From contig CBFDCR010000053.1 in NCBI GenBank assembly GCA_965603365.1, positions 1 to 36,409 on the forward strand: DNA of 36,409 nt, in the 5' to 3' direction. Source of the stretch: JAHELQ01 sp965603365 (GTDB lineage: Bacteria > Acidobacteriota > Aminicenantia > UBA2199). Positions 1 through 8,296 of the stretch are shown here, piece after piece; position 1 is the first letter of the stretch, and the number at the start of each line of letters is the position of its first letter. The position numbers were made by a program, and so were the translations under genes. Below the pieces are notes generated by a model. The model searched no databases, had not been told where the DNA came from, and saw only the letters and a list, made by a program, of their open reading frames with translations.

Positions 1-38
1 AATATAGGCCAAAACCCTCTCCCAGAGCCGCGATTTAC

Positions 39-416
39 CTGCTCCGAACAGCGATCGAGCTGCTCAGAACTGCGATGCAGCAGCTCAGAACTGCGGTGAA
101 GCTGCTCCGAACTGCGATCGAGCTGCTCCGAACTGCGATGCAGCAGCTCAGAACTGCGATGCAGCAGCTCAGAACTGCGGTGAAGCTGCTCCGAACTGCG
201 ATCGAGCTGCTCCGAACTGCGATATAGCTGCTCAGAACTGCGATACAGCAGTTCAGAACTGGGATAGAGCAGTTAAAAACTGCGTTACTGCAGTTAAAAG
301 CTGCGATACAACAGTTTAGAGCTGCGTTACTGTAGTTCGGAACAGCGATTGAGCTGCCCGGAACAGCGATGAAGCTGCTCGGGACAGCGATTTGGCTGCT
401 GGGAACTGCGGTGGGG
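39..416. repeat. 18 tandem copies of a 21-bp repeat (heptad-coding)
   Basis: Eighteen consecutive units of exactly 21 bp run without a gap, with core CTGCTCCGAACTGCGAT plus a variable 4-base end (CGAG, GCAG, ATAG, ACAG) or GGTGAAG. Units at 39-248 are nearly identical, while units from 249 onward drift. There is a higher-order 84-bp duplication: 81-139 equals 165-223. Read from 39 in frame, each unit gives a heptad such as ELLRTAI or QQLRTAV, but amber stops at 225-227 and 333-335 break that frame. A second frame (AAQNCD heptads) stays open from the start of the array to about 317. It could be the decayed 3' end of a coiled-coil gene lying upstream of the window, or a non-coding minisatellite whose unit happens to be a multiple of three. 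Confidence 0.9.
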
Positions 417-432
417 CTGTTCCCGGGAGTTT

Positions 433-458
433 TAGGGGACGCAGATCTGCGTCCCCTA
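433..458. repeat. REP palindrome, copy 1
   Basis: A perfect 26-bp palindrome centred on GCAGATCTGC with flanks GGGGAC/GTCCCC. The same element recurs at 29183-29202, 34897-34926, 35226-35245 and 35747-35766, and in decayed form at 35603-35628. The family is assigned as REP because a RAYT (REP-associated tyrosine transposase) gene lies among the copies at 34.9-35.6 kb. Confidence 0.85.
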
Positions 459-643
459 CACCGTCCTCGATCTTTCCCGGTTCACCTAAAATCTATTTTT
501 TTCATCCCTCCTTTCTTCCACCATTCCAACAAATCGAAAACATGGGGCTTCCTGGTTTGTCCCCTTTCGTTTGTTCCCCAGGCTTTCCATTGCCGCCTCC
601 ACCAAAATTTTCACCTTTTCACGCACCGCCCCTTTCGTTTCAG

Positions 644-817
644 GTGAAGAAAAACAACGAAGAGGAGATTTTACAGGTCTTGCGGAGCCTGAAGGAGAAA
701 TATAACGATGAGGAGACCCTGTTAAGGAAGGCCGACGATATTATCATGTTCCAGCCCAATTTTATGGGCGTGGGGATAGACATCAAAAAACTCGTTAAAA
801 AGTTATTTTCCCGGTAG
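644..817 (+). CDS. Short orphan reading frame, possibly a gene remnant
   Basis: The last 57 codons of a longer open frame look protein-like: a charged helical stretch (EEEILQVLRSLKEKYNDEE) followed by a tail with FQPNFMGVGIDIKKLVKK. The part of the frame before 644 is low-complexity proline-rich sequence overlapping the REP and repeat zone, so it is unlikely to be genuine. GTG at 644 is a possible start, but no Shine-Dalgarno site precedes it. The most likely reading is the 3' end of a gene whose 5' part was lost or replaced by repeat sequence. I do not recognise the family. Confidence 0.3.
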   Translation: MKKNNEEEILQVLRSLKEKYNDEETLLRKADDIIMFQPNFMGVGIDIKKLVKKLFSR

Positions 818-907
818 GGGGGTGAGAATTTGGGGGGGAACTTTTCGGTTAGAGGGGACGTACATAGAATATTGTTTTTGTGAAAAGATTTTATTGGAGG
901 TGTGTGG

Positions 908-3163
908 ATGAAGAAGTTGGTTTTGGTTCAAGTGATGGTGGTGGGATTTTTGTGTTTGTTCCTGAGTGTTGGTGCGGCTGCCGGGCAGCAGAAGCAGGAG
1001 AAGGGGAAAGAAGAGATGACGGTGGAGTGGATCTACGGCCCGGAGGGGCTGAGGGCCGCTGCCCTGCCGTATGTGCAGTGGCTGGAAGATAACACCCTGC
1101 TTGTTTACGATGTGGGCCGGCCCGAGGCGGAACGCCTGGTTGAAAGGCTGGACCCCAAAACCGGCCGGCGGCATACCCTGGTGGAGGCCAAACAGGTCCT
1201 GGCCCAATTAGAAAAAATGTTGGGCAAGGAGAAGTGCCCTTCCAGCCTGCCGGTACCTGCAGCCCTGGACAAAAAAGGGGTGCAGGCGGTCTACAATTTC
1301 GACAGCGACCTCTTCCTGCTGCGGCTCGAAACCGGCACCTTTAGCCGCCTGACGGAGAACAAAGAGGCGGAGTTGGGTGTCCTTTTTTCGCCCGACGGTA
1401 AGAGGGTGGCCTTTGTGCGGCAGCACGACCTCTTTGTCGTTGATCTCGACAGCGGCCAGGAAACCCGGCTCAGCCATGACGGTGCCGATAACCTGCTCAA
1501 CGGCGAACTCTCCTTCATGTACGGCGAGGATGTGTTCATGGGCCGACAGGCAGGCATCTGGTGGGCCCCCGATTCTCGCAGCCTGGCCTTCTTGCGGATC
1601 GATCTCTCGCCGGTGGGCAAAATCTATTATAAAGATTTCCGGCCCCATTTCCCCAGGATCATTGAGCAGTACTATCCGATTACCGGCGGAGCCATCGAAA
1701 CGGTACGGTTGGGGATCGTCTCCGTAGAAGAGACAGAGAAGACCATCCGCTGGCTGGACCTGGACATGGAGAGGGACCAATTTGCCTACCTGGTACATGT
1801 AGACTGGCTGCCCGGCGGCCGACAACTGGCGGTGCAGACCTTAAACCGGGCCCAAGATGAGTTGATTCTCTATTTTGTGGACAGCGCCAGCGGTAAGGCC
1901 AGCCGGATTTTAACCGAGAGGGACGAGGCCTGGGTCAATGTCCTGGACGACATCTACTTTTTAAAGAAGGGGAGGCAGTTTATCTGGGGCTCGGAACGCA
2001 GCGGCTACAAACACCTGTACCGCTACGATCTGAAAGGCCGACTCCTCAATCCCGTCACCTCCGGCAACTGGGCGGTGCGGGGCCCCTTCCAGTTGTCCTT
2101 CTGGTCCGGCAAATCGGTGACCTATGTCGATGAAAAACAGGGGCGGCTCTATTTTACCGGCCTAAAGAAGTCCTCACTGGAGCGCCACCTCTATACCGTC
2201 GGCCTCAACGGCAGGGGGCTGCGGCGGATTACGAAGGAGGATGGATTTCATGCCGTCATCTTCAGCCCCGATGGCCGGTACTACCTGGATTATTACTCCA
2301 CCATAACGCAGGCGCCGGCGGTGTCCCTGCACCGGCGCAGCGGGGAACGGTTGATGGCGGTGGCCGAGACCGGCCGGGGGCTAAAAGAGCGATTTGATCT
2401 CCGGTTCCCGGAACAATTTTTCATCCCGGCCCGGGACGGCTTTCCCCTGCCGGCCCAGTTGTGGAAGCCGGCTGATTTTGATCCTGCCAAAAAATACCCG
2501 GTGGTGATCTACCACTACGGCGGTCCCCAGGCGCCGCTGGTACTCAATTTCTGGAACCGCTATACCTTTTATAACCAGGTTTTGTTAAACAAAGGTTTCC
2601 TGGTGTTTAACGTGGACATCCGCAGCGCCACTGCCATCAGCCACAGCCTGGAGAAGACCGTATTTCAGAAGATGCATACCGCTGACGAAGCGGCCGACCT
2701 GCTGGACGGGATCGGCTGGTTGAAGTCACAGCCCTTTGTAGACCCGGGGCGGGTGGGCATCTGGGGCTGGAGTTACGGCGGCTGCTCCACCCTGGTGGCC
2801 ATGACCCATTCAAAGGAGTTCAAGGCCGGGATTGCCGTGGCTGCCGCCTCCGACCTGCGCCACCACTCGCCCAAGTGGTCCGAATTCGGCATGAAATTGC
2901 CCCAGGATTTTCCCCAGGTTTACGAAAATGCCTCCCTGCTAAAACGGGCCAAAGATCTCCACGGCCGCCTTCTCCTGGTGCACGGCACCTACGACGACAA
3001 TGTCCGCATCCAGAATCTCTGGGCCTTTGTCGATGCCCTGGTCGAGGCGGGCAAGAACTTCGACATGATGGTCTATCCCATGCGCAAACACGGCATAGCC
3101 GATCCCCCGGCCCGCATCCACCTCTTCAACAAAATGATAGAATTCTGGACCACCCACCTGTAG
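908..3163 (+). CDS. Exported prolyl oligopeptidase-family peptidase (S9B, DPP-IV type)
   Basis: A 751-residue serine peptidase of the DPP-IV/prolyl oligopeptidase clan, expected to remove N-terminal dipeptides from proline-containing peptides outside the cytoplasm. A signal peptide (MKKLVLVQVMVV, ending near AAAG) is followed by a beta-propeller domain (about 60-460) and an alpha/beta hydrolase domain (about 500-751). The catalytic triad is visible: Ser622 in GWSYGG, Asp696/697 in HGTYDDN, and His728 in RKHGI. The propeller has MYGED where family members often show a WVYEEE-type glutamate motif, so the N-terminal-amine pocket may be altered. ATG 908 is chosen because GGAGG at 896-900 is spaced 7 nt from it; the in-frame GTG at 902 is too close. 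It stands alone and faces the antiporter gene convergently. Confidence 0.92.
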   Translation: MKKLVLVQVMVVGFLCLFLSVGAAAGQQKQEKGKEEMTVEWIYGPEGLRAAALPYVQWLEDNTLLVYDVGRPEAERLVERLDPKTGRRHTLVEAKQVLAQLEKMLGKEKCPSSLPVPAALDKKGVQAVYNFDSDLFLLRLETGTFSRLTENKEAELGVLFSPDGKRVAFVRQHDLFVVDLDSGQETRLSHDGADNLLNGELSFMYGEDVFMGRQAGIWWAPDSRSLAFLRIDLSPVGKIYYKDFRPHFPRIIEQYYPITGGAIETVRLGIVSVEETEKTIRWLDLDMERDQFAYLVHVDWLPGGRQLAVQTLNRAQDELILYFVDSASGKASRILTERDEAWVNVLDDIYFLKKGRQFIWGSERSGYKHLYRYDLKGRLLNPVTSGNWAVRGPFQLSFWSGKSVTYVDEKQGRLYFTGLKKSSLERHLYTVGLNGRGLRRITKEDGFHAVIFSPDGRYYLDYYSTITQAPAVSLHRRSGERLMAVAETGRGLKERFDLRFPEQFFIPARDGFPLPAQLWKPADFDPAKKYPVVIYHYGGPQAPLVLNFWNRYTFYNQVLLNKGFLVFNVDIRSATAISHSLEKTVFQKMHTADEAADLLDGIGWLKSQPFVDPGRVGIWGWSYGGCSTLVAMTHSKEFKAGIAVAAASDLRHHSPKWSEFGMKLPQDFPQVYENASLLKRAKDLHGRLLLVHGTYDDNVRIQNLWAFVDALVEAGKNFDMMVYPMRKHGIADPPARIHLFNKMIEFWTTHL

Positions 3164-3178
3164 TCCGTGAACTACGCC

Positions 3179-4423
3179 TTACGATTGAGGGCTTTTTAGT
3201 CTCAGGCGGTAGAGGAAGACCCGCAGGGAACTGAGGATGATGGTGGCGGTGATGACGAAATAGACCGTGTCCACGATCCACTGCTGGTCGATGAGCTGCC
3301 TTTCTAAGGCGATCAGGATGATGGCCACCGGGGCAATGCCCCGGGCAAATAGGGCGTTGATCAATAGGCGGTCCGCTTTTTTGTAACTGCGGGTCAGCAA
3401 GCTGGTCAGGGTTCTCGAGAGCATCAAGCCCACGGCAGTGGCCGAACCCACTGCGATGACTTTCAGGTCTTTCAGGTTCAACAGCAGGCCGATATAGACG
3501 AAGAAGAAGGTCTTGAGGAAAAAAGAGATTTCGTGGAAAAATCTTCGCTCCTGGTTGGAGACCACCCGTTCATCCCTGGTTTTGCTCTGCCGGCTCGCTT
3601 CGATGATTTTTTTCTTTCCTTTGTGGATGCGTCTGCCCATAAAAATGAGGATGTCGGAGTTGGCCAGTGAAATGCCGAAAAACAGGGCGGCAATGGCCCC
3701 GTTTCCGCCTAAGTATTCGGTGATGAAGTAGACCACCATCAGGTAGGCAATGGTCAGCAGGTAGTTCTTGTCCCGTTCAATTAATTTACCGGTATACTCG
3801 AGGAAAACCCACAGGGCGCCCCCGGCAATGCCCACAATCCCGGCCACCGCAAACGTAGAGGATATCTGGGCTAATACATTCCGGATGTTGATCACGTTCA
3901 ATGTTTTGATCTCCATCATGGTGACGCCCAGCACAATGGCCAGCACATCGGTCAACGCCGATTCCAGGGTTAGGACGGAATATATTTTTTTCTCCACCTT
4001 CAATTGCTGCAAAAGGGGAATGACAAAGGCCGACGTGATCCCTCCCAGGGAGAATCCCAGCATCAGTGCCGTGGCTACGTTGGCTAGTAAAAAATAGAAG
4101 ATTCCCGAAATGAGTAAGGCCGACAGCAAAAAGTTAAACAGGCCGATGGAAATCCCCGAACCGATACCCGCGGCCAGGGATTTAAGATCGATGGATAAGG
4201 CCCCCTCAAACATCAGGAAAAGGAGGGTGAAGGCGGTAAACAGCGGTGCCAACTGACCCAGGGATTCGGGGCTGATGATGCCCGACACATTGGGGCCGAT
4301 GAGAAAACCCAACACGATCAAAAAGAGGATATCCGGGATATTGGTTTTCCTGAATACCCATTCGGCGATGTAGCCGAAAATCACGATAAGGGAGACAATC
4401 AATAGAATGATATTAATATTCAT
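3179..4423 (-). CDS. Cation/proton antiporter (CPA superfamily)
   Basis: A 414-residue polytopic membrane protein that probably exchanges Na+ or K+ for H+ across the inner membrane. The N-terminus is a membrane segment (MNINIILLIVSLIVIFGY), followed by PDILFLIVLGFLIGP and a hydrophobic hairpin (APLFTAFTLLFLMFEGALSIDL), the pattern of NhaP/Kef-type exchangers. About eleven to twelve hydrophobic segments can be traced. A charged cytoplasmic loop (GRRIHKGKKKIIEASRQSKTRDE) lies near residues 265-295. There is no C-terminal TrkA-N or TrkA-C domain, so it is a compact form. The ion cannot be determined from sequence. Its start lies about 105 bp from the divergent small gene at 4528. Confidence 0.88.
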   Translation of the reverse strand: MNINIILLIVSLIVIFGYIAEWVFRKTNIPDILFLIVLGFLIGPNVSGIISPESLGQLAPLFTAFTLLFLMFEGALSIDLKSLAAGIGSGISIGLFNFLLSALLISGIFYFLLANVATALMLGFSLGGITSAFVIPLLQQLKVEKKIYSVLTLESALTDVLAIVLGVTMMEIKTLNVINIRNVLAQISSTFAVAGIVGIAGGALWVFLEYTGKLIERDKNYLLTIAYLMVVYFITEYLGGNGAIAALFFGISLANSDILIFMGRRIHKGKKKIIEASRQSKTRDERVVSNQERRFFHEISFFLKTFFFVYIGLLLNLKDLKVIAVGSATAVGLMLSRTLTSLLTRSYKKADRLLINALFARGIAPVAIILIALERQLIDQQWIVDTVYFVITATIILSSLRVFLYRLRLKSPQS

Positions 4424-4527
4424 ATTGTATTTTAAAAGATATAGGCAGAGGAATCAAGCAGTCGATAATTTTATGAACCTGTGAACTTAGTTTTTTTGCC
4501 GTCGTATTAGTTATGTAAGAGGAAAAT

Positions 4528-4761
4528 ATGGATTTAAGAGAAGTTCTGTCGAAGATGGTTGAAAAAAAGTTGCCGTTATTGTTGAGTGACGGCAGTCAGG
4601 ACTGGGAAGCCGGTGCACTTTTGGAAAGTCTATCGGAGCGAAAATTAAAAACGAACGCCCACTTCCAGCCCGGTCTGTATATTGCCGAAGTCAATGAAGC
4701 CGGTTTTATGGGCCCGGTGCTGTATAGGTTAAAGCCAAAGGGTAATGAAGAGGTTTCCTGA
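4528..4761 (+). CDS. Small protein of unknown function coupled to a radical SAM gene
   Basis: A 77-residue protein preceded by AGAGGAAA. It has no signal peptide, membrane segment or cysteine. The N-terminal half is helical and charged (MDLREVLSKMVEKKLPLLL); the C-terminal half looks beta-rich (GLYIAEVNEAGFMGPVLYRL). Its 3' end overlaps the start of the radical SAM/SPASM gene by 17 bp in another frame, so the two are translationally coupled and probably work together. It is a candidate partner or substrate-recognition protein for that enzyme; a RiPP precursor is less likely, since it lacks an obvious leader/core split. I do not recognise its family. Confidence 0.7.
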   Translation: MDLREVLSKMVEKKLPLLLSDGSQDWEAGALLESLSERKLKTNAHFQPGLYIAEVNEAGFMGPVLYRLKPKGNEEVS

Positions 4762-5782
4762 TCGATGTGTGTTGGAGTTGGCTTTTGCCTGCAACTTGAA
4801 GTGCCGGACCTGCAACATCTGGCGCCAGGAATTTGAGGTCAGGCGGCGGGCCTCCGGCCGTCTCGACTTTAATGAGATATGTGACCTCCAGTCCCGTGCG
4901 GCGGCTTCCGGTATCCGGCAGATCAGTTACGTGGGCGGGGAGCCACTGCTGGATCAAAACATATGGGAAATCATTGACCAGGCCCGGCAAAACCGCCTGT
5001 CCACAGCGCTGGTGACCAACGGGTCCCTGTTAGATGAGAGGTCTATCAATCGACTCCTTGATTCCGGTCTGGATACCGTCATTTTTTCCCTGGACGGCCC
5101 GGCCCGGATCCACGACACCATCCGGGGGGTAAAGGGCACATTCCACCGGGTCTTTCAAAATATTCTTACCCTCCAGCGTATTAAAAAAGTAAGGAAACGG
5201 AAGAGGCCAAAAGTTTTTATATACACCACCATATCAAGACTCAACCACCGTTATCTGACGGAGATGCTGGCAATCGCCCGGAAGCTGGACGTCAATGGAC
5301 TGCGTTTTCAATTGATCTCGGTGGTGGGCGGAGATATTATGGCCAAAACCAATGAACTCTTTAGTCAGGATGTGGTGGGACTGCACAGCTATGCGGTGTC
5401 CGGCGACCTGAGGCTAAGGGAGGCCGAATTGGCCGCAGTTCGGCCATTTTTAGACCGGGCCGGGGCCTGGTCTAAGGCGGTGGGTATCGACCTGCAGGTG
5501 GAAACAGGGCTTTCTCAGCCTGACAAAGCGACCAGGTGCACCTTTATCCACCACAACTTTGTCGTCAATCCCGGTGGCGATTTGATCCCCTGTCCCATGC
5601 TGCCGGGATATACGATCGGCAGCCTCCGGCAGGAGAACCTGGAAGCCCTGTGGGGAAATGAACGGCACCGCAGGTTTTTTCGGCTATTTCAGCGACCCGG
5701 CCACCTGCCGATATGTGCCGAATGCTGCGTGGAAAAGATGCGCGGCCGGGCAGCCGGGTCAGGCCCGGGCCAGGCAGTATAG
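4745..5782 (+). CDS. Radical SAM protein with SPASM-type C-terminus
   Basis: A 345-residue radical SAM enzyme. The [4Fe-4S]/SAM motif is Cys16-x3-Cys20-x2-Cys23 (ACNLKCRTCN) at the N-terminus, followed by the glycine-rich SYVGGEPLL segment and the TTISRLNHR and LISVVGG strands of the partial TIM barrel. The C-terminal 75 residues carry the cysteine pattern of a SPASM or twitch domain (TRCTFI, PCPML, ICAECC), which binds auxiliary Fe-S clusters. SPASM proteins usually modify peptides, proteins or other macromolecules. The start at 4745 lies inside the preceding 77-aa gene. The 3' end overlaps the convergent methyltransferase gene by 24 bp. The substrate is unknown. Confidence 0.88.
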   Translation: MKRFPDRCVLELAFACNLKCRTCNIWRQEFEVRRRASGRLDFNEICDLQSRAAASGIRQISYVGGEPLLDQNIWEIIDQARQNRLSTALVTNGSLLDERSINRLLDSGLDTVIFSLDGPARIHDTIRGVKGTFHRVFQNILTLQRIKKVRKRKRPKVFIYTTISRLNHRYLTEMLAIARKLDVNGLRFQLISVVGGDIMAKTNELFSQDVVGLHSYAVSGDLRLREAELAAVRPFLDRAGAWSKAVGIDLQVETGLSQPDKATRCTFIHHNFVVNPGGDLIPCPMLPGYTIGSLRQENLEALWGNERHRRFFRLFQRPGHLPICAECCVEKMRGRAAGSGPGQAV

Positions 5783-6592
5783 ATCGGCGTAGAAAAGGTG
5801 TTTGAGCGGGAGTACCGCTTTGAGGGCATTGATGAAGCGAAACCCCCGTTGGTCCGGGAACAGGGCATCGATATAGTGGGGGTTGAGTTCAAACCAGGTT
5901 TTGTCTACTCTTAAGCCGGTTTTTTTTAAGATTCTCTTCAAGCTGGCGCGGCTCTGTTCATTGACATGTACATCATGCTGCAAACCCCGGGGCAGGAGGG
6001 GCCGGATGCGCCAGGGAATGACGTGGGGACGTCCATACAGCAGCCGGGAAACCAGGGCAAACAGCCGGCCGGTCACCGGGATATAGTATTTATTCGGCGA
6101 TGTATGGATGACGACCCTTCCCCCCTTTTTCAGCACCCGCCTGAGCTCCTGTAATGTCTGCTCTAAATCCTCCGGCGCCAGGTGCTCCACCACATCCGTC
6201 AGGATGGCGGTGTCAAAGAAGCTGTTGTCAAAGGGTAAATGGCGGCCGTCGGCCTGCTGAAAGTGGGCATGGCGATCGATCCAGGGATATTCGCTCTTCC
6301 AGAAATTCAGTGTTTCCCTCGAGATAGCAATGGCTTCGGCGGCCTCATCGATGCCCCAGGCAAAAGCTTTAGACAGGGCGCTGTGCAGTACCAGCTCTCC
6401 ACGGCCGCAGCCCACGTCCAGCAACTGCATGCCCGGCTCCGGGGCAGCCAATCCCAGCATCTTCTTGAGCCGCTTGCCCAGGACTTTGCCCCTGCTGTTA
6501 TTAAACTGCACGCAGCCGTCACACTCCGACAGGTAATAATCCCGATCGTAAGAAAACCCTTCATCATTCACTGTGCAGACATTATGCCACAA
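5759..6592 (-). CDS. Class I SAM-dependent methyltransferase
   Basis: About 277 residues. Motif I is clear (LLDVGCGRGELVL, about residues 57-69), followed by an acidic end of strand beta-2 (GIDEAAEAI), the DGRHLPFDNSFFDTAILTDVVEHL block and LRRVLKKGGRVVI. This is the Methyltransf_11/25 architecture common in surface polysaccharide and natural-product clusters. The N-terminal YDRDYYLSECDGC segment resembles sugar or lipid methyltransferases of this group. The start is uncertain: the longest frame opens with TTG at 6592, a GTG lies seven codons further in, and the nearest GGAGAG is 17 nt from the TTG. It converges on, and overlaps, the radical SAM gene. Confidence 0.85.
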   Translation of the reverse strand: MWHNVCTVNDEGFSYDRDYYLSECDGCVQFNNSRGKVLGKRLKKMLGLAAPEPGMQLLDVGCGRGELVLHSALSKAFAWGIDEAAEAIAISRETLNFWKSEYPWIDRHAHFQQADGRHLPFDNSFFDTAILTDVVEHLAPEDLEQTLQELRRVLKKGGRVVIHTSPNKYYIPVTGRLFALVSRLLYGRPHVIPWRIRPLLPRGLQHDVHVNEQSRASLKRILKKTGLRVDKTWFELNPHYIDALFPDQRGFRFINALKAVLPLKHLFYADLYCLARA

Positions 6593-6603
6593 GGTGTACT
6601 GGC

Positions 6604-6723
6604 TTTCAACTCTCCTATCTACCGGTGTGACTTTTTTGTTAATTTGACTTTACTTCTTGAGATTGTTTCACTATAATAAACCATGAGAATACGATGGATA
6701 GTTGTGGAACCGGAGAGTTGAAA
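6604..6723. repeat. Divergent-spacer inverted repeat with 12-bp arms
   Basis: TTTCAACTCTCC at 6604-6615 is exactly repeated in inverse orientation at 6712-6723 (GGAGAGTTGAAA). Each arm sits in the 5' leader of one of two divergent genes, the methyltransferase and the Asp-box lipoprotein, in the same orientation relative to each transcript. It may be a shared operator or leader element. Confidence 0.5.
6649..6677 (+). promoter_or_regulatory. Predicted sigma70-type promoter for the Asp-box lipoprotein
   Basis: A consensus -10 box TATAAT at 6672-6677 lies 17 bp after TTTACT (four of six matches to TTGACA) at 6649-6654. It sits 77 bp upstream of the ATG at 6754, with the right inverted-repeat arm in the leader. 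Confidence 0.55.
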
Positions 6724-6753
6724 CTATTTAAATAAAAATAAGGAGAAGTGAAG

Positions 6754-8295
6754 ATGAAGAGAGTATTTATGTTATCAATTGGGGTTTTGATATTGATGTT
6801 TTTGTTTTTTTGTAACGGCGGGGATGGAAACGGCCCCAACGGACCGCCCCCCACCAGCAATCCCATTCCCACCCTGACCACGATTTCGCCCACCTCAAAG
6901 GTGGCCCACATGCCGACTTTTACCCTCACCGCCACCGGCAGCGATTTTGTCTCCGGCGCCAAAATCGTCTTTAACGGCACGGAGATGACCGCCAACTATG
7001 TCAGCACTACGGAATTGACCTGTGAGATCGAACCGGCCGACACGGTACTGGCCGGTGCCTTTGACGGGGAGGTAGCTGGCATATTGACCACCAATGTGGT
7101 GGTGCTGGTGCGCAACCCTTCGCCCGGCGGCGGGGATTCCGGTTCCCGTGATTTTACCGTGCGCCACAACCACCAGTTTACCACTGCCGCCAGAATTTCC
7201 ACCGGTTTCCCGGAAACCAAAGGCGTCACCATGGCGGTGGAGGCCGACGGCACCGTCAATGCCGGCTGGTCAAAGGTCATATCGTACACCGAGGAGATGT
7301 TGTATATGAAAAGGTCTACCGATGGAGGCGATACCTGGGGCACTTCCCTCCAGGTCACCAAGCACGCACCCAACATGCCCTACTGGCCGGTGCTGGCAGT
7401 GGATGAGAGCGGCAACCTCAACTGTCTCCACTGCCGCTACAGCGACGGCAATGTCTATTACCACCGTTCCACCAACAGCGGCCAGACCTGGAATACGCCT
7501 GTGAAGCTTTCCGATCCGGCCTATCCCCTGTATACGGACAGCTCCAAGGGCGATATGGTGGTGGACGGCAGCGGCGATATTAATGTGCTGTTTCAATTGA
7601 GTGAGGCGGAAGCGCGGCCGGGCAATATCTATTTTACCCGCTCCACCAATAATGGCGCCAGTTGGACGACGCCGCTGCTGATATCGGTTTCCAACTACGG
7701 CATGTATCCCGCTATCGCCGTTGACGGCAATGGCAACCTGTATGCTGCCTGGAAAAAGAGAAAGACCTATGCCACCGCCAAGACTGCCTGGTACACCCAT
7801 CTCCGCCGCTCCAGCAACGGCGGTGTCACCTGGACCTCCGGTATCAATGTAAACTCAGGGCAGGAGGGCCATTATTCAGGCGGACCGAAAATAGCGGTGG
7901 ATCTTACCAATAATTATATTTTCCTGGTCTGGGCCAAACGGGATAACTATTTTTCCGGCAATTACAAGGTTTTTTTCAGCCGTTCCACCGACAGCGGCGC
8001 CACCTGGAGCTCACCGCTCAACATAACCGCCAACGGGCTCAGCAACACCTATCCCGATATGGCAGTCGATTCAGTGGGCAACATCAATGTGGTCTGGAAC
8101 CATTCCGACGACGTCTATTTCCGCCGCTCCATCGACAACGGCTCCACCTGGAGCCAGACGGTTCAGGTGTGCAGCACTCCTGGGGCATCCTACCAGCCGG
8201 TGATCGGGGTGGACAGCAGCGGCAACATCAAGGTGGCCTGGCGTGACCACTCCACCGGCGTGGAGATGGTCTACTTCTCCCGCAGCACCTATTAA
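6754..8295 (+). CDS. Secreted lipoprotein with IPT/TIG domain and Asp-box (BNR) propeller
   Basis: A 513-residue predicted lipoprotein. A hydrophobic signal (MKRVFMLSIGVLILMFLFFC) ends in a lipobox-like cysteine. Residues about 35-130 form an IPT/TIG immunoglobulin-like domain (TLTTISPTSKV, TATGSDFVSGAKIVFNG). The rest is a six-bladed propeller with six Asp-box motifs (RSTDGGDTW, RSTNSGQTW, RSTNNGASW, RSSNGGVTW, RSTDSGATW, RSIDNGSTW). Sialidases carry such motifs, but I cannot identify the FRIP motif or an arginine triad, so enzymatic activity is unproven and a carbohydrate- or protein-binding propeller is equally possible. ATG 6754 is chosen over the in-frame GTG at 6748 because AGGAGAA at 6741-6747 is well spaced from the ATG. 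The gene ends 1 bp from the convergent CARDB gene. Confidence 0.85.
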   Translation: MKRVFMLSIGVLILMFLFFCNGGDGNGPNGPPPTSNPIPTLTTISPTSKVAHMPTFTLTATGSDFVSGAKIVFNGTEMTANYVSTTELTCEIEPADTVLAGAFDGEVAGILTTNVVVLVRNPSPGGGDSGSRDFTVRHNHQFTTAARISTGFPETKGVTMAVEADGTVNAGWSKVISYTEEMLYMKRSTDGGDTWGTSLQVTKHAPNMPYWPVLAVDESGNLNCLHCRYSDGNVYYHRSTNSGQTWNTPVKLSDPAYPLYTDSSKGDMVVDGSGDINVLFQLSEAEARPGNIYFTRSTNNGASWTTPLLISVSNYGMYPAIAVDGNGNLYAAWKKRKTYATAKTAWYTHLRRSSNGGVTWTSGINVNSGQEGHYSGGPKIAVDLTNNYIFLVWAKRDNYFSGNYKVFFSRSTDSGATWSSPLNITANGLSNTYPDMAVDSVGNINVVWNHSDDVYFRRSIDNGSTWSQTVQVCSTPGASYQPVIGVDSSGNIKVAWRDHSTGVEMVYFSRSTY

Positions 8296-8296
8296 T

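Noticed and set aside
39..416. CRISPR array at the start of the window
   Set aside because: The units are contiguous 21-mers with no unique spacers.
369..647. Open frames starting inside the 21-bp repeats and crossing the REP palindrome
   Set aside because: Their sequence derives from repeat and REP DNA plus low-complexity proline-rich stretches; only the last 57 codons of one of them look protein-like and are listed separately.
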